Assembly: GCF_000321225.1 (NCBI RefSeq)
Contig: NW_004450266.1
Location: forward strand, 6,408,419 to 6,472,418
From: Odobenus rosmarus divergens
Lineage: Eukaryota > Chordata > Mammalia > Carnivora > Odobenidae
Direction of reading: 5' to 3'
Length of the DNA: 64,000 nucleotides
Part shown: piece by piece, positions 1 to 14,894 of the stretch
Position numbering within the stretch: position 1 is the stretch's first letter
Layout of the letters: each line of letters starts with the position of its first letter
Position numbers and translations under genes: made by a program
The notes under the pieces: generated by a model
What the model saw: only the letters and a program-made list of their open reading frames with translations
Told to the model about the DNA's origin: nothing
Databases searched by the model: none

Positions 1-222
1 GAACCATGAGAGACTATGGACTCTGAAAAACAAACTGAGGGTTCTAGAGGGGAGGGGGTGGGGGGATGGGTTAGCCTGGTGATGGGTCTTAAAGAGGGCA
101 CATTTGGCATGGAGCACTGGGTGTTATACGCAAATAATGAATCATGGAATTCTACATCAAAAACTAATGATGTAATGTATGGTGATTAACATAACATAAT
201 AAAAAAAATAAAGTCATAAAAA
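1..222 (+). mobile_element. LINE-1 3' end (carnivore type), cut by window edge
   Basis: Contains the carnivore L1 3' UTR signature: a G-rich run, then GAGCACTGGGTGTTAT, TGAATCATGGAATTCTACAT and ACTAATGATGTAATGTATGG, ending in an AATAAAAAAA tail. Its 5' part is outside the window. Confidence 0.85.
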
Positions 223-231
223 AAGAATTAA

Positions 232-520
232 GATATTTTCAGCATCTAAAATTGACAAGTGATTAATGGACAGGACATATAAGGACCATGTGACAAGAAA
301 ACAAGAAAGAAAATAAGCTGCTCCCCAACTGGACAAGGGATATGAAAAGAGATTTACAAAAAAAAGAAAATTGGAATGCCTAAGATGTATGAGGAAACAC
401 TCAAATTCACTACAAACTAATGAAATGCAAGTGAAAATAAGGCATTTTAAGAATTCATTACATATACCAGATTGACAAAGATTACAAAGTTATTTAATGT
501 CAAGTGTAGGTGCAGATTCA
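232..520 (+). mobile_element. Old LINE-1 (L1M-type) ORF2 fragment
   Basis: Degenerate match to the distal ORF2 segment of ancient L1s (phrases such as GAAATGCAAGTGAAAATAAG and CAGATTGACAAAGATTACAA). No intact frame. Confidence 0.5.
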
Positions 521-639
521 GGGTATGGCAGGCAGATATCTAAGACATGCCCAAGATTCTCAGCCCCTGGTTTATTCAATCAACCACTAAGCCAGGTACT
601 GCCATGAAGGATTTTGCAACTAAAGCTCCAAATCAGTGA

Positions 640-1725
640 GCACAGGCAGTAATCTCTCTGACATCAGCTGTAGTAACATTTTTCTACATGTTTCCTGAGG
701 CAAAGGAAATAAGCAAAAATAAACTATTGGGACTATATCAAAATAAAAACCTTCTGAACAATGAAGGAAACACAAAACTAAAAGGTAACCTACTGAATGG
801 GAGAAGATATTTGCAAATGATGTATCCAATAAAGGGTTAGTATCCAAAATTATATAAAGGACTTGTACAACTTAACACCCAAAAAACGAAGGAGCTGATT
901 AAAAAATGGGCAGAAGACACAAACAGACATTTCTCCAAAGAACACATTCAGATGGGCGACAGAAACATAAAAAGATGCTCAACATCACTAATCAGGGAAA
1001 TACAAATCAAAACTACAATGAGATATCACCTCACACCTGTGAGAATGGCTAAAAAATACAAGAAACAGGTGCCAATGAGGATGTGGAGAAAAAGGAAACC
1101 CTCTCTTGGGAATGCAAACTGGTATAGCCACTGTGGAAAACAGTATGGAGGTTCCTCAAAAAATTAAAAATAGAACTACCCTACGATGCAGTAACTGGGC
1201 TATGGGGTATGTACCTCAAAAATGCATAAAAATACTAATTCAAAGGGATACATGCATCCCTATGTTTATTGCAGCATTATTTACAATAGCTAAACTATGG
1301 AAGCAGCCCAAGTGTTCATCAACACATGAGTGGATAAAGATAACGTGGGAGATATACATATATATATCTATGTATATAAGAACATTATTCAGCCATAAAA
1401 AAGAATGAAATCTTGCTATTTGAAACAACATGGACAAAGCTACAGAGTATAATGCTAAGTGAAATAAGCAGGAGAAAAATACCATATGATCTCACTCATA
1501 TGCAGAATTCAAGAAATAAAACAAAACAAGAAAAGGAAAAGAAAAAAAGAGAGAGGTAAATCAATAAACAGACTCTTAACTATAAAGAACAAGCTGATGT
1601 TTACTAGAGGGTAGATGGGTGGGGGGAATGGGTGAATTGGGGATGGGGATTAAAGACTATACTTACCATGATGAAAAAAATAAAAAAAAATGAACAAAAA
1701 AATAAAGTGAGATGATACTTATTTG
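640..1725 (+). mobile_element. LINE-1 3' portion (distal ORF2 and 3' UTR)
   Basis: Shows the ORF2 C-terminal region (ATAAACTATTGGGACTATAT, AAAAAATGGGCAGAAGACAC, CATTTCTCCAAAGAA) followed by a 3' UTR and A-rich tail. Frames are broken; 5' truncated. Confidence 0.85.
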
Positions 1726-1764
1726 TCCTGCCTTACAGTTTATTTAGTAAAAGATCCAAAAAAA

Positions 1765-2505
1765 ATGAAAAAATAAAATAAAGTTCCAAATCAAATGCCC
1801 TCAAGATTTTGGAGATTTTCTGGATATTCCCAACCTAACCACATGAACCCTTTAAAAGCAGAAATGTTTTCTACAGATGGCTGCAGAAGTGGAAGTCAGA
1901 GATTTGAAGCAGGAGAAGGATTCAACAAGCTGTCGTTGGCTTGAAGATGGAGAAGGCCACATGTAAAGGTGCTTAGGACAGTTCCTAGGAGCTGAGAGCA
2001 AACTGGCCAACAGTCAGCAACAAGATGGGAACTTCAATCATAGAACTGCAAGGAACCGAATTTGGCTGATAGCAGAAACGAGTGAGAGAGAGAATGTCCA
2101 ACTCCAGAGGAGAATGCAACTGGCACACACATTGCTTTCAGCCTTGTGAGACCATGAGTGGAGAACCCAGCTACACCATCCTGGACTAATGATATACAGA
2201 ACTGAGTAATAACAAGTATTGTTTGACGTCACTAGGTTTAGGGCAATTTGTTACAAAGTCATAGAAAACTTGGGGCACCTAGGTGGCTCAGTCAGTTAAC
2301 TGTCTGCCTTCAGCTCAGGTCATGATCTCAGGGTCCTGGGATCCAGCCCCACATCAGGCTCCCTGCTCAGCGGGGAGTCGGCTTCTCCCTCTCTCTCTGC
2401 TGCTCCCCCCTGTTCGTGCTCTCATGTGCATGACCTCTCTATCTCTCTCTCAAATGAATAAAAAATCTTAAAAAAAATAAATTTCTAACAAAGTCATAGA
2501 AAACT
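1765..2505 (+). mobile_element. MLT1-like LTR remnant interrupted near its end by a SINE
   Basis: The 3' end reads GGGCAATTTGTTACAAAGTCATAG-like sequence, resembling the terminal phrase of MLT1-type (ERVL-MaLR) LTRs. Upstream text (GGAGAAGGCCACATGTAAAG) also fits. A SINE at 2272-2487 duplicated the terminal bases. Family name is from memory. Confidence 0.5.
2272..2487 (+). mobile_element. SINEC (Can-SINE)
   Basis: Full tRNA-derived head GGGGCACCTAGGTGGCTCAG, CT-rich tract and A-tail, flanked by perfect 18-bp duplications ACAAAGTCATAGAAAACT (2253-2270 and 2488-2505). Confidence 0.93.
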
Positions 2506-3259
2506 AATTCATAGGAAAACTGGAACCCTCTCATAAAGTCATATAGTACACTGGTACTACTATTCTGGAGAACTTCATGAAGTTAAAAATACATATACCC
2601 TATACCTAGGAATTCCACTCCTGGATATATATTCCAGAGAAATTTTTCTACAAGTCCATTAGGGAATATGTTTAAGACTATTTATTGCAGTACTTTTTTT
2701 CTGGGTGTAACTTAGAACTGGACAACTTAAGAGTCCTTAACTAGAAGAATCAGTCAGGAAAATGCAGCAAATACCACTGAATCTTTTGTAGCAGCGAGAA
2801 GCAACAAATAAATGTACCTACATGGACAGAATTTCAACAGAGTTATTAAATATGACCAATGATATGGTAGCAATGTTGACCAATGATGTGGTAACAAAAA
2901 CTGACAAAAATAGTGGCTTGAAAAGGATGCTTGTGCATTTCCACATTCTTTCTTGGACCTATGCCACCAAAGAGATCATGCCCTGATGAACATGATAGAG
3001 AAATCTGAGAGACGTGTGTGGCTATACTTGACTGACCAGCTCCCAGCGAAACCATCAGCTAACCAAGTCCAACAGAGATCAGAATCACCCAAATGACCTG
3101 TAGACTCAAGGGAAAGAATAAATGGTTTTGTTACATAGTAATATGATATGAGTGCCTTGCAAAGACCAATAACAGTGTTTAATTATGTTTAATTCAACTT
3201 TGTATTCCTGAGGTTAAAAGAATACACATTGATATATACACATTTACAGAAACAACCTT

Positions 3260-3475
3260 AGCCAATATGCACTAAACACTTACTATGTGCCATGCATTGT
3301 GCTAAAGAGTTTACAAGCAACCTAATAAACTACTAGTATTCCCACTTAATAGAGGAAAAAATTGAGACAAAGAGGTTATTAATTTAACTTGCCTAATGTG
3401 ATGCACAATATGAATCACGGTGGTCTGGCAAGAATCTCTCTCTTTAACCACAATGTGATAGTGCTACACAATATT
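3260..3475 (-). mobile_element. MIR SINE, antisense
   Basis: Reads as the reverse complement of MIR: ACTTACTATGTGCCATGCAT, then AGAGGAAAAAATTGAGACAA and AGAGGTTATTAATTTAACTT, followed by the box-B side. Diverged. Confidence 0.6.
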
Positions 3476-3711
3476 TTCAGGATTCACAAGAAATAACAAT
3501 GGTTAATTCTGGGGAAGGACAGCAGATCATTAGGGAACAAAGGTGGGATGAATCCTTCTGTACTTTTAAATTAGTACCTTTTGAACCGTGAACTATATTA
3601 CCTGTTCAAAAAATACATTTAAAACAATATATTATTTTTGAAGTACAATCTGAGGTACTATTAGCAAATACTCAAATGGTATATGGGTTTTATTCCATGT
3701 ATTCTTTTTTA

Positions 3712-3913
3712 TTTATTTTTATTTATTTTATCTTTTTAAAGACTTTATTTATTTGAAAGAGAGAGAGAGAGAGCACGAATGTGGGGGAAAGGAGAGGGAC
3801 AAGCAGATTCCCCACTGAGCAGGGAGCCTGATGTGGGGCTTGATCCCAGGGCGCTGGGATCATGACCTGAGCCGAAGGCAGATGCTTAACTGACTGAGCC
3901 AACCAGTGCCCCT
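3712..3913 (-). mobile_element. SINEC, antisense
   Basis: Poly-T side and GA-rich tract precede the tRNA-like head in reverse complement (GGATCATGACCTGAGCCGAA ... CCAGTGCCCC). Flanked by direct repeats CATGTATTCTTTTTTA (3696-3711 and 3914-3929). Confidence 0.92.
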
Positions 3914-3984
3914 CATGTATTCTTTTTTAAAAAATATGTTTTTTGACACAAGCAGATTTCATTTCGTATTATAATTATTAATTT

Positions 3985-4084
3985 TTTCTTTTTAAAGTAA
4001 GCTCTACGCCCAGCATGGGGCTTGCACTCATGACCCTGAGATCAAGAGTTGCATGCTCTACTGACTGAGCCAGCCCGATGCCCC
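3985..4084 (-). mobile_element. Short SINEC variant, antisense
   Basis: Compact form lacking the CT-rich tract: TTTTTAAAGTAAGCTCTACG ... ATCAAGAGTTGCATGCTCTA CTGACTGAGCC. Confidence 0.85.
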
Positions 4085-5987
4085 ATTTCCCATGTATTCT
4101 TTATCACAGAAACGCTCACGATTTTATCTTTTGTCCTACAGTGGCACAGATTCCTTTGATCGGCACCAATAAAAAATTTAAAACCAAGAACAAAGCATGG
4201 AACAAAGTCAAAATACCAAGAGAATATAGGTGGTTCTACTGCGCTACCTGTAATAAAAACACAGTTGGGGGAAGGCCAAGAAAAGAGAGGGCCAAATGAT
4301 CGCTGAATTCTTTGAGTAGGGAATGAGTTTATCTATCTTGGTATGCTAAGCACCTATCACAGTGCCAGAGACCAGTAGCTGTTCCATAAATGCTTGTTGA
4401 CCAAGAGTGAGTCAAGGTGAACAGAGGGAGTCAGCCATCAGAAATCAGAAGAGCCCAAAGTTTGATAAAGAAGCAAGGAAAGCACAAAAAGCATATGCAG
4501 CACATTTAGCCGTAAAAGCTTCTAGCAGTGTCAACAGCTTTGCTGTCTAAAAGCTACCTGCAGTGCACTTGTAGGGGTATGTTTGTTTTCCAACAGAGGT
4601 ACTGAGAAGCAGACAGTATTGCAGAAAGTATTTCTTATGTTAACTCTTATAAAACTATAGTGCTTGTAATTAATACTCTGTTACTTTCCTGGTAGATCTG
4701 TAAATAGGTGTTTACTGTTTCTTTAATGTCACCATCATCCTAACATCTACAAGAATTTTTAAAAATACAAAAGGTAGAGGATGTATTTTGAATATGTGGT
4801 TGTAAGTTTAAAGTAGCTTAAAGAAAATTTTTCATTTTCCTCACAGAAATAAATTGCGTGCCTACTATGACTCTATCTTCCTCCTATCCACTCCCACTCA
4901 TAAATACATAATTTGCAGACATCCTTTATAATTAAATACCATTTTTGGCTAAATATAAAAAGACATATACTCTCTCGCCCACCTTCCGAACACCATCTAA
5001 TTCTGACATCTATTCAAACAGGAAAATTTGGAAAAGATAGGATACTATCATCAATATAATCTGATCACTGAAAAAAAAATCTCTTCTATTTCACCTGTTT
5101 CTGCATTCTCATGGATGTGGCTCACTCAGTTCCAAGGAAGGTATTTATCTATATACTCTCTTAGACAACCTTTACTCTCTAAATCACCCTCAGTCACCTC
5201 TGGGACTGCTTCCTTATTTCCTTCTTTCTTTATGCTTATAAGTCTTAAAATTACCCAAATTTATATCAAGCACTATAAGAGTCATAAGGTTTAAAATAAA
5301 AATTAAACATAACACTAAAAATTGCAGGTTTTATTTATTTTTAAAAGTTTCTGAAGCAAAATATTGAGCTGGGTGACATTTGGTTGTTATTTTCTATGCT
5401 TTTCTAGTATGTTTAAAATTATTTAAAAAACCACAGATCAATATTTACAGCTCTTAAAATGTCCAACGTATGACTGCATGATCCCTGTGTCAATACTTCT
5501 TATTCTCCTATTTTCTTCAAGGATAAAATAGTTTCTTATTCAATTTTACCATTTTTGTTTTGCTTAATTACCAGTGTTTTATAAGTTATCATTAAAAGTT
5601 ACAGTATTTTACCTACATGATGCATTAAATAGTCTTATGGCTGCCCTGTGAATATAATTATTACATATTTCTGTAAAGGAAAATGAGTTCTAAGATCTAA
5701 ATAACCACCTTAAAAATAAACTTTCTAAATCTCTGAATATGATATTTCTGCTGTATCTTTAAAAAAGAAAACAAAATAACTAAATTAAGTGTAATTAAAG
5801 AAGATAGAAAGTACTTTATGCACTATCAAAATACCATAATAGCAAAAATCAGTAAAGATGTGGCAAGTAACGAGATACCAACCATTCTTCCTGATTTATG
5901 TTCAAATATTTTTCACAATGAATGAATGCTCTGATTCTAAAAATTTATTTCATGTACAGTACTTTAAAAAGTGTCTTTATATTCTTT
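4085..5987. other. Intron 5 stretch without recognised gene
   Basis: AT-rich sequence with no exon, RNA gene or clear young repeat. A weak L2/MIR 3'-end phrase occurs near 4345-4400 (GTGCCAGAGACCAGTAGCTG then TAAATGCTTGTTGA). Short open frames at 4078-4299 and 5028-5294 have no recognised similarity. Confidence 0.5.
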
Positions 5988-6080
5988 TGTCTGACTCCTG
6001 ATCTCAACTCAGGTCTAGATCTCAGAGTTGTGAGTTTGAGCCCCATATTGGGCTCCATGTTGAAAAAATTAAAAATACAT
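5988..6080 (+). mobile_element. SINEC fragment, 5' truncated
   Basis: Retains the middle of the tRNA-like head (CTCAGAGTTGTGAGTTTGAG, CCCCATATTGGGCTCCATGT) and a short A-rich end; the GGCGCCTGGG start is gone. Confidence 0.7.
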
Positions 6081-6484
6081 AGAAATATAAAAAAAATTAT
6101 GTCTTTATATTCTCTTATATTTTATTATTTCTCCCAAATAAAATACTCAGAGATTGAAAGAAATATGTTAAGACTAGATGGATTATGTACCATAATTCTA
6201 AGAATCATGGAAATTACTACTGATGGGCTGGCAATGCTAGAAATTACCACAGCATTATTATCCCAAAATTCCTGGGGGAAAAACATATATTCACATCACA
6301 CCATCTGCCACCATGTAAGTAAAATTCTGCAACTTATTTCTGGTTAATAAATTATATGGCTATGAAGTTGACCTAGTAACACTTACTTCAATGATTTGAG
6401 ATAGTATCTTTGTAGTATAACTTGGGTCTATTTCTGAGCTTTAAGTTCTATCCGCTGGTTTATTTATGCACCAGTAACACTATT

Positions 6485-6718
6485 TTTTAAAGTTTTTTAA
6501 AAATGAAATTTATATTTATGTATTTACTTTAGAGAGAGAGAGAGAGAGCATGTGCGTGCATGAGCGGGGGGGAGGGGCAGAGGGAGTGAGAGAATCCTCA
6601 AGCAGACTCCCTATGAAGCACAGAGCCCAACACAGGGCTCAATTCCAGGACCGTGAGATCATGAACAGAGCCGAAATCAAGAGTTGGCCGCTCAACGGAC
6701 TGACCCACCCAAGTGCCC
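6485..6718 (-). mobile_element. SINEC, antisense
   Basis: Poly-T/GA tract, then the reversed head (GTGAGATCATGAACAGAGCC ... CACCCAAGTGCCCC). Imperfect flanking repeats of the TAACACTATTT type. Confidence 0.88.
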
Positions 6719-6774
6719 CTAACACACTAATTTAGAGGCTTTAAAGCATATTTTAATTTCTGGTTATTCCATCA

Positions 6775-7990
6775 TTTTTTAAACTTTTTATTTTTTAAGT
6801 TTTAATTTATATTCCAATTAGTTAACAGTGTAACATTAGTCTCAGGTATACAATGTAGTGATTCGACACTTCCATAATCCAATCAGTGCTCATCACAACA
6901 AGTGTACTCCCCATCACCTATTTAACCCATCCCCCTACCCACCTTCCTCTGGTAACCACCAGTTTGTTCTCTATAGCTAAGAGTCTGTTTCTTGGTTTGC
7001 CTCTCTCTCTCTTTTTTTCCTCCTTTGATCATTTGTTTTCTTAAAATCCACATGAGTGAGATCATATGGTATTTGCCTTTCTCTGACTTATTTCACTTAG
7101 CATTATACTCTCTAGTTCCATTCATGTCATTACAAATGGCAAGATTTCAATTTTTTATGGTTGAGTAATATTCCATTGTGTATGTACATGCATATATATA
7201 TACACACCCCACAATATTCCATTGTGTATGTACATGCATACACCGCCCCCCATTTTCTTTATCCATTCATCAGTCGATGGACATTTGGGCTGTTTCCATA
7301 ATTTGTCTATTGTAGATAATGCTGCTATAAACATCTGGGTGCGTGTATACTTTTGAATTAGTATTTTTGTATTCTTTGGGTAAATACCCAGTAATGAGAT
7401 TGCTGGATCATAGGGTAGTTCTATTTTTAACTTTTTGAGGAACTTCCATACTGTTTTTCACAGTGGTTGCACCAGTTTGTATTCCCACCAACAGTGTAAG
7501 AGAGGGTTTCCTTTTATTCCACATCCTCACCAACACCTGTTTCTTGTGTTGTTGATTTCAGCTATTCTGACAGGCGTGAGGTGATATCTCATTGTAGTTT
7601 TGATTTGCATTTCCCTGATGATGAGTGATGTTGAGCATCTCTTCATGTGTCTGTTGGACATCTGAATGTCTTCTTTAGAGAAATGTCTGTTTGTGTCTTC
7701 TACCCATTTTTTAATTGGGTTATTTGTTTTTTGGGTGTTGAGTTTTATAGTTCTTTATATATGTTAGATACTAACACTTTATTGTATAAGTTCTTTATAC
7801 ATTTTGCATACTAACCCTTTATTGGATATGCAATTTGCAAATATCTTCTCTCACTCAGTAAGTTGCCTTTTAGTTTTGTTGATTGTTTCCTTCACTGTTC
7901 AGAAGCTTTTTATTTTGATATAGTCCCAGTAGTTTATTTTTTATTTTGTTTCCCTTGCTCCAGGATACCTATCTAGAAAGAAGTTGCTAG
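6775..7990 (-). mobile_element. LINE-1 3' portion, antisense
   Basis: Reverse complement of L1 3' UTR and distal ORF2: CAATCAGTGCTCATCACAAC, TTCACTTAGCATTATACTCT, GTATTCCCACCAACAGTGTA, ATTTGCATTTCCCTGATGAT. Contains a 46-bp internal tandem duplication at about 7167-7240. Confidence 0.9.
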
Positions 7991-8139
7991 AGCCCACCAT
8001 TTTTGATCACTGCATTCCTTAGCATTAACATGAATGAAGCTTTTCTAAGGTCTTTCCACTGAAAAGTAAAATTGTGTCTCAGTTCAAATATAGATATTGC
8101 CTATATTTTCAGGCCCTACTTCATTTTTCAATTGAACAA

Positions 8140-8235
8140 ATATTTCCAGAGTGCCTACTATGTGCCAGGTATGAGGCTAAATGTAGAGATACAGTAATTA
8201 ATAAGAGACAAGGCCCCTGAAGAACTCCAATATTT
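8140..8235 (-). mobile_element. L2 3' end, antisense
   Basis: AACAAATATTTCCAGAGTGC CTACTATGTGCCAGGTATGA matches the reversed L2 terminus, followed by the typical GATACAGTAATTAATAAGA phrase. Confidence 0.65.
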
Positions 8236-8584
8236 TTCAATTTCATGGGTTAACACTGTGAAACAAAAGTTACTTAATATTAAGCACTAATCTTGAATGT
8301 TGGTAACTTATGAATATGTCTGGAGGAGGTTATATCCACAAAATCCTAATTTATTCACTCATTTATCAATTAGTCTAACACCCCAAAGGAACTTACAGAA
8401 CTTTCCCCAAGTTTCTTATTCTTTTGAGTGTCCAAAATTAAAAAAAAAAAAAAAACAACAAAAAACAAAGCCCAAAAACCTGGCTCATAGATTGCTGAAA
8501 AAACGGCTGAGGGTGGGGGTATTCAAGTCACGTGATCCACAGAAAATGACTCACAAGCAGTGTCTTGGCCAAGCATGCTGAAAA

Positions 8585-9660
8585 GCTAGTCAATACCACT
8601 ACAAACCTATTAGAATGGCCAAAATCCAGAACACTGACACCACCAAATGCTGGCAAAGATACAGAGCAATAGGAACTCTCAGTCATTGCTGGTGGGAATG
8701 CATAATGGCATAGTCACTTTGGAAGACAATTTGGTGGTTTCTTACAAAACCAAATATACTCTTGAGCAATCGCACTGATTGATACCTGCCCAAAGGAGTT
8801 GAAAACTTATATCAAAACCTGCACACATATATTTATAGCAGCTTTATTCACAATTGCCAAGACTTGGAGGCAACCAAGATGTCCTTCAGTAGCTGAATGG
8901 ATAAACTGTGGTACATCCAGATAATAGGGTATTATTCAGCTAAAAAGAAATGAGCTGGGCGCCTGGGTGGCTCAGCTGGTTAAGTGACTGCCTTCGGCTT
9001 AGGTCATGATCCTGGAGTCCTGGGATCGAGTCCCATATCGGGCTCCCTGCTCAGCGGGGAGTCTGCTTCTCCCTCTGACCCTCTTCCCTCTTGTGCTCTC
9101 TATCTCTCATTCTCTCTCTCTCTAATAAATAAATAAAATCTTTAAAAAATAATAAAAAATAAAAAGAAATGAGCTATCAAGCCATGAAAAGTCATATTAT
9201 AAATGCATATTACTAAGTGAAAAAAGCCAATATGAAAAGGCTACGTACTGTATGATTCCAACTATATGGTATTCTGGAGGAGGCAAAACCATGGAGACAA
9301 TAAAAAAGATCAGTGGTTGCGAGGGGGAAGGGTGGAGAGAGGGATGAATAGGTAGAACACAGAGGATTTTTAAAGCAGTGAAACTACTATGCATGATACT
9401 ATAATGGTAGATATATGTCTTATACATTTGTCCAAACACAATGTACAACACAAAAAAGGAACCCTAATGTAAACTAAGGACTTTGGGTGATAATGATGTG
9501 TCAATACAGAGTCAACAATTTAACAAATGTACCACTCTGGTGGGGGATGTTGATAAGGGGGAGGCTATACATGTATGGGGCAGGGACTTTATGGAAATAT
9601 TTATGTCTTTGCTCAATTTCGCTTTCAATCTGAAAGTGCTCTAAAAAGGAAAGCCCATTT
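8585..9660 (+). mobile_element. LINE-1 (older) distal ORF2/3' UTR, host of a SINE
   Basis: Phrases ATTGCTGGTGGGAATGCATA, GAAAACTTATATCAAAACCT and TTATTCACAATTGCCAAGAC mark the ORF2 end. The element is split by the SINEC at 8957-9160 and continues with GAGCTATCAAGCCATGAAAA. Confidence 0.85.
8957..9160 (+). mobile_element. SINEC inserted in an L1
   Basis: Nearly consensus head GGGCGCCTGGGTGGCTCAGC, CT tract and AATAAATAAATAAAATCTTT tail. Perfect 15-bp duplication AAAAAGAAATGAGCT at 8942-8956 and 9161-9175. Confidence 0.95.
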
Positions 9661-9741
9661 TAAAAAATTCCATCAACATATGGATGGATCTCTATGATCA
9701 ACATGCTATATCCTTCATTTGCCAAGAAAGATGGTCTCATT

Positions 9742-9890
9742 TCTTTTTTTTTAATTTAAATTCAATTAGCCAACATATAGTATATCATTAGTTTCAGATG
9801 TCGTGTTGAATAATTCATCAGTTGTGTATAACACCCAGTGCTCATCACATTACGTGCCCTCATTAATGCCTATGATGCCTATGATTTCTA
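9742..9890 (-). mobile_element. LINE-1 3' end fragment, antisense
   Basis: Poly-T, then ATTCAATTAGCCAACATATA, TAACACCCAGTGCTCATCAC: reversed carnivore L1 3' UTR, 5' truncated. Confidence 0.85.
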
Positions 9891-10619
9891 TCAGTCTCAG
9901 CAAATGTAAACAAAGAGATAAAAACTCCTCACACAGGATACATGTAGCACCAGAAAGTTGAGGAGGTTGTTTGTATTCATATAGGGCACATCTTGATCTT
10001 TACTCTGGTTTCATCACAAAGATAAGACTCAGAAATAGGAATGTGTTTATTTTTTTTTTTTTACACTTTGTAAATGTGCCCAAAGGTTTCAGAATTAGGT
10101 GATAAAACCATTAATTAAATAAATATGGAAGAACAGAACTGACTTAATTATCACCTCATTATTTAAAACATTCCTTATTAGGAACTTTTAAGCTTACTAT
10201 ATTGGCAATAGGGAATATAATCTCACTTGATAAAAACAAGAAAAAATTAATTTGTAAACAGGTTAAAGCTTTAGAAAAGACAGCTTTTGATGCTGGGATA
10301 ACATGGTTTAATGCATTCAAAAATTGGTAATAATTTAATTATGAAACAAAAATAGCCTGTTTCTACTAAAAGTATTTGCTGAAAGAACACTAAAAACCTG
10401 TTAATCTTTTTTCTTAAGTTTTCTATTGCAACATACAACACACATGCAGAAAAGTACGACTCAATGATTTATCACAAAATATATGCCTTGGTGACTACTG
10501 CCCAGAACACAAAACACGACAGTAACAACATATGACAAAACTCTAGTAATCCTGTTTCCAATAACTCATCTTTCCTCCCCAAACTGTTAACCTGACCATC
10601 AAAACATTATATTACTTTC

Positions 10620-14262
<3,643 letters not shown>

Positions 14263-14269
14263 AAACTTT

Positions 14270-14665
14270 GTATTACTTTTCTGTTTCTGACTTAATATAA
14301 AGGCAATCATACTATGTTTGACTTCTTCACTCAGAATTATACCTGTGAGACTTACCCATGTTGTTGTGTGTTTTGCTGAAATTCATTACTTTTTATTGTT
14401 GTAGGGTATTCCATTGTCTAATTTTATGACAATTTATCTATTCTGTTGTTCATATACATTTGAACTGCTTCCAGTTAAAGCTAATATGAATAATGCTGTT
14501 ATGTACATATTTTAAATGTCTAGTGATATGCATCTGTATGGAAAATTGTTGAGTTGTTGGGTATGCCTAATTTAACATTAGCAGATTATGCCGAACTGTT
14601 TTCCAAAGGAGTTACACCAATGTCCTTCGCCACCAGCAGTGTATAAGATTTCACACTGCTTTGTA
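14270..14665 (-). mobile_element. Old LINE-1 ORF2 fragment, antisense
   Basis: Reversed L1 phrases: TTGTTGTAGGGTATTCCATT, TTCTGTTGTTCATATACATT, AAAGGAGTTACACCAATGTC. Strongly diverged. Confidence 0.65.
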
Positions 14666-14671
14666 TCAAAA

Positions 14672-14893
14672 CAGTGATTCTCAATGGGTTGTCTGTGCTC
14701 ACATGGGGTTTCGCAAGACCCTTTCAGGAGGCTCATGAGGTCAAAACTATTGTCATAATAATAGTTATGCGTTATTGTCTTAGCCGCCCTGTTGATAGTT
14801 GCACTGATGATACAGTTATTAGTGGATAATACTACTGGTGTCTCATTCAAATTAGGCCTCTTGCACCAGTTAGCCTTTGTGTGCAAAGGAAAA
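14672..14893 (+). mobile_element. hAT-type DNA transposon remnant (tentative)
   Basis: Begins CAGTGATTCTCAA, like the terminal repeat of hAT-Charlie elements, and continues with CTCATGAGGTCAAAACTATT GTCATAATAATAG, a phrase I associate with a hAT family. No partner terminus seen before Tigger sequence begins. Confidence 0.45.
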
Positions 14894-14894
14894 G

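Noticed and set aside
4078..4299. Open frame with basic, Lys-rich C-terminus
   Set aside because: Starts inside a SINE, has no recognised domain and no splice or promoter context. Treated as chance.
5922..6347. 141-codon plus frame
   Set aside because: Runs through a SINE fragment and AT-rich intron; low-complexity, no recognised similarity.
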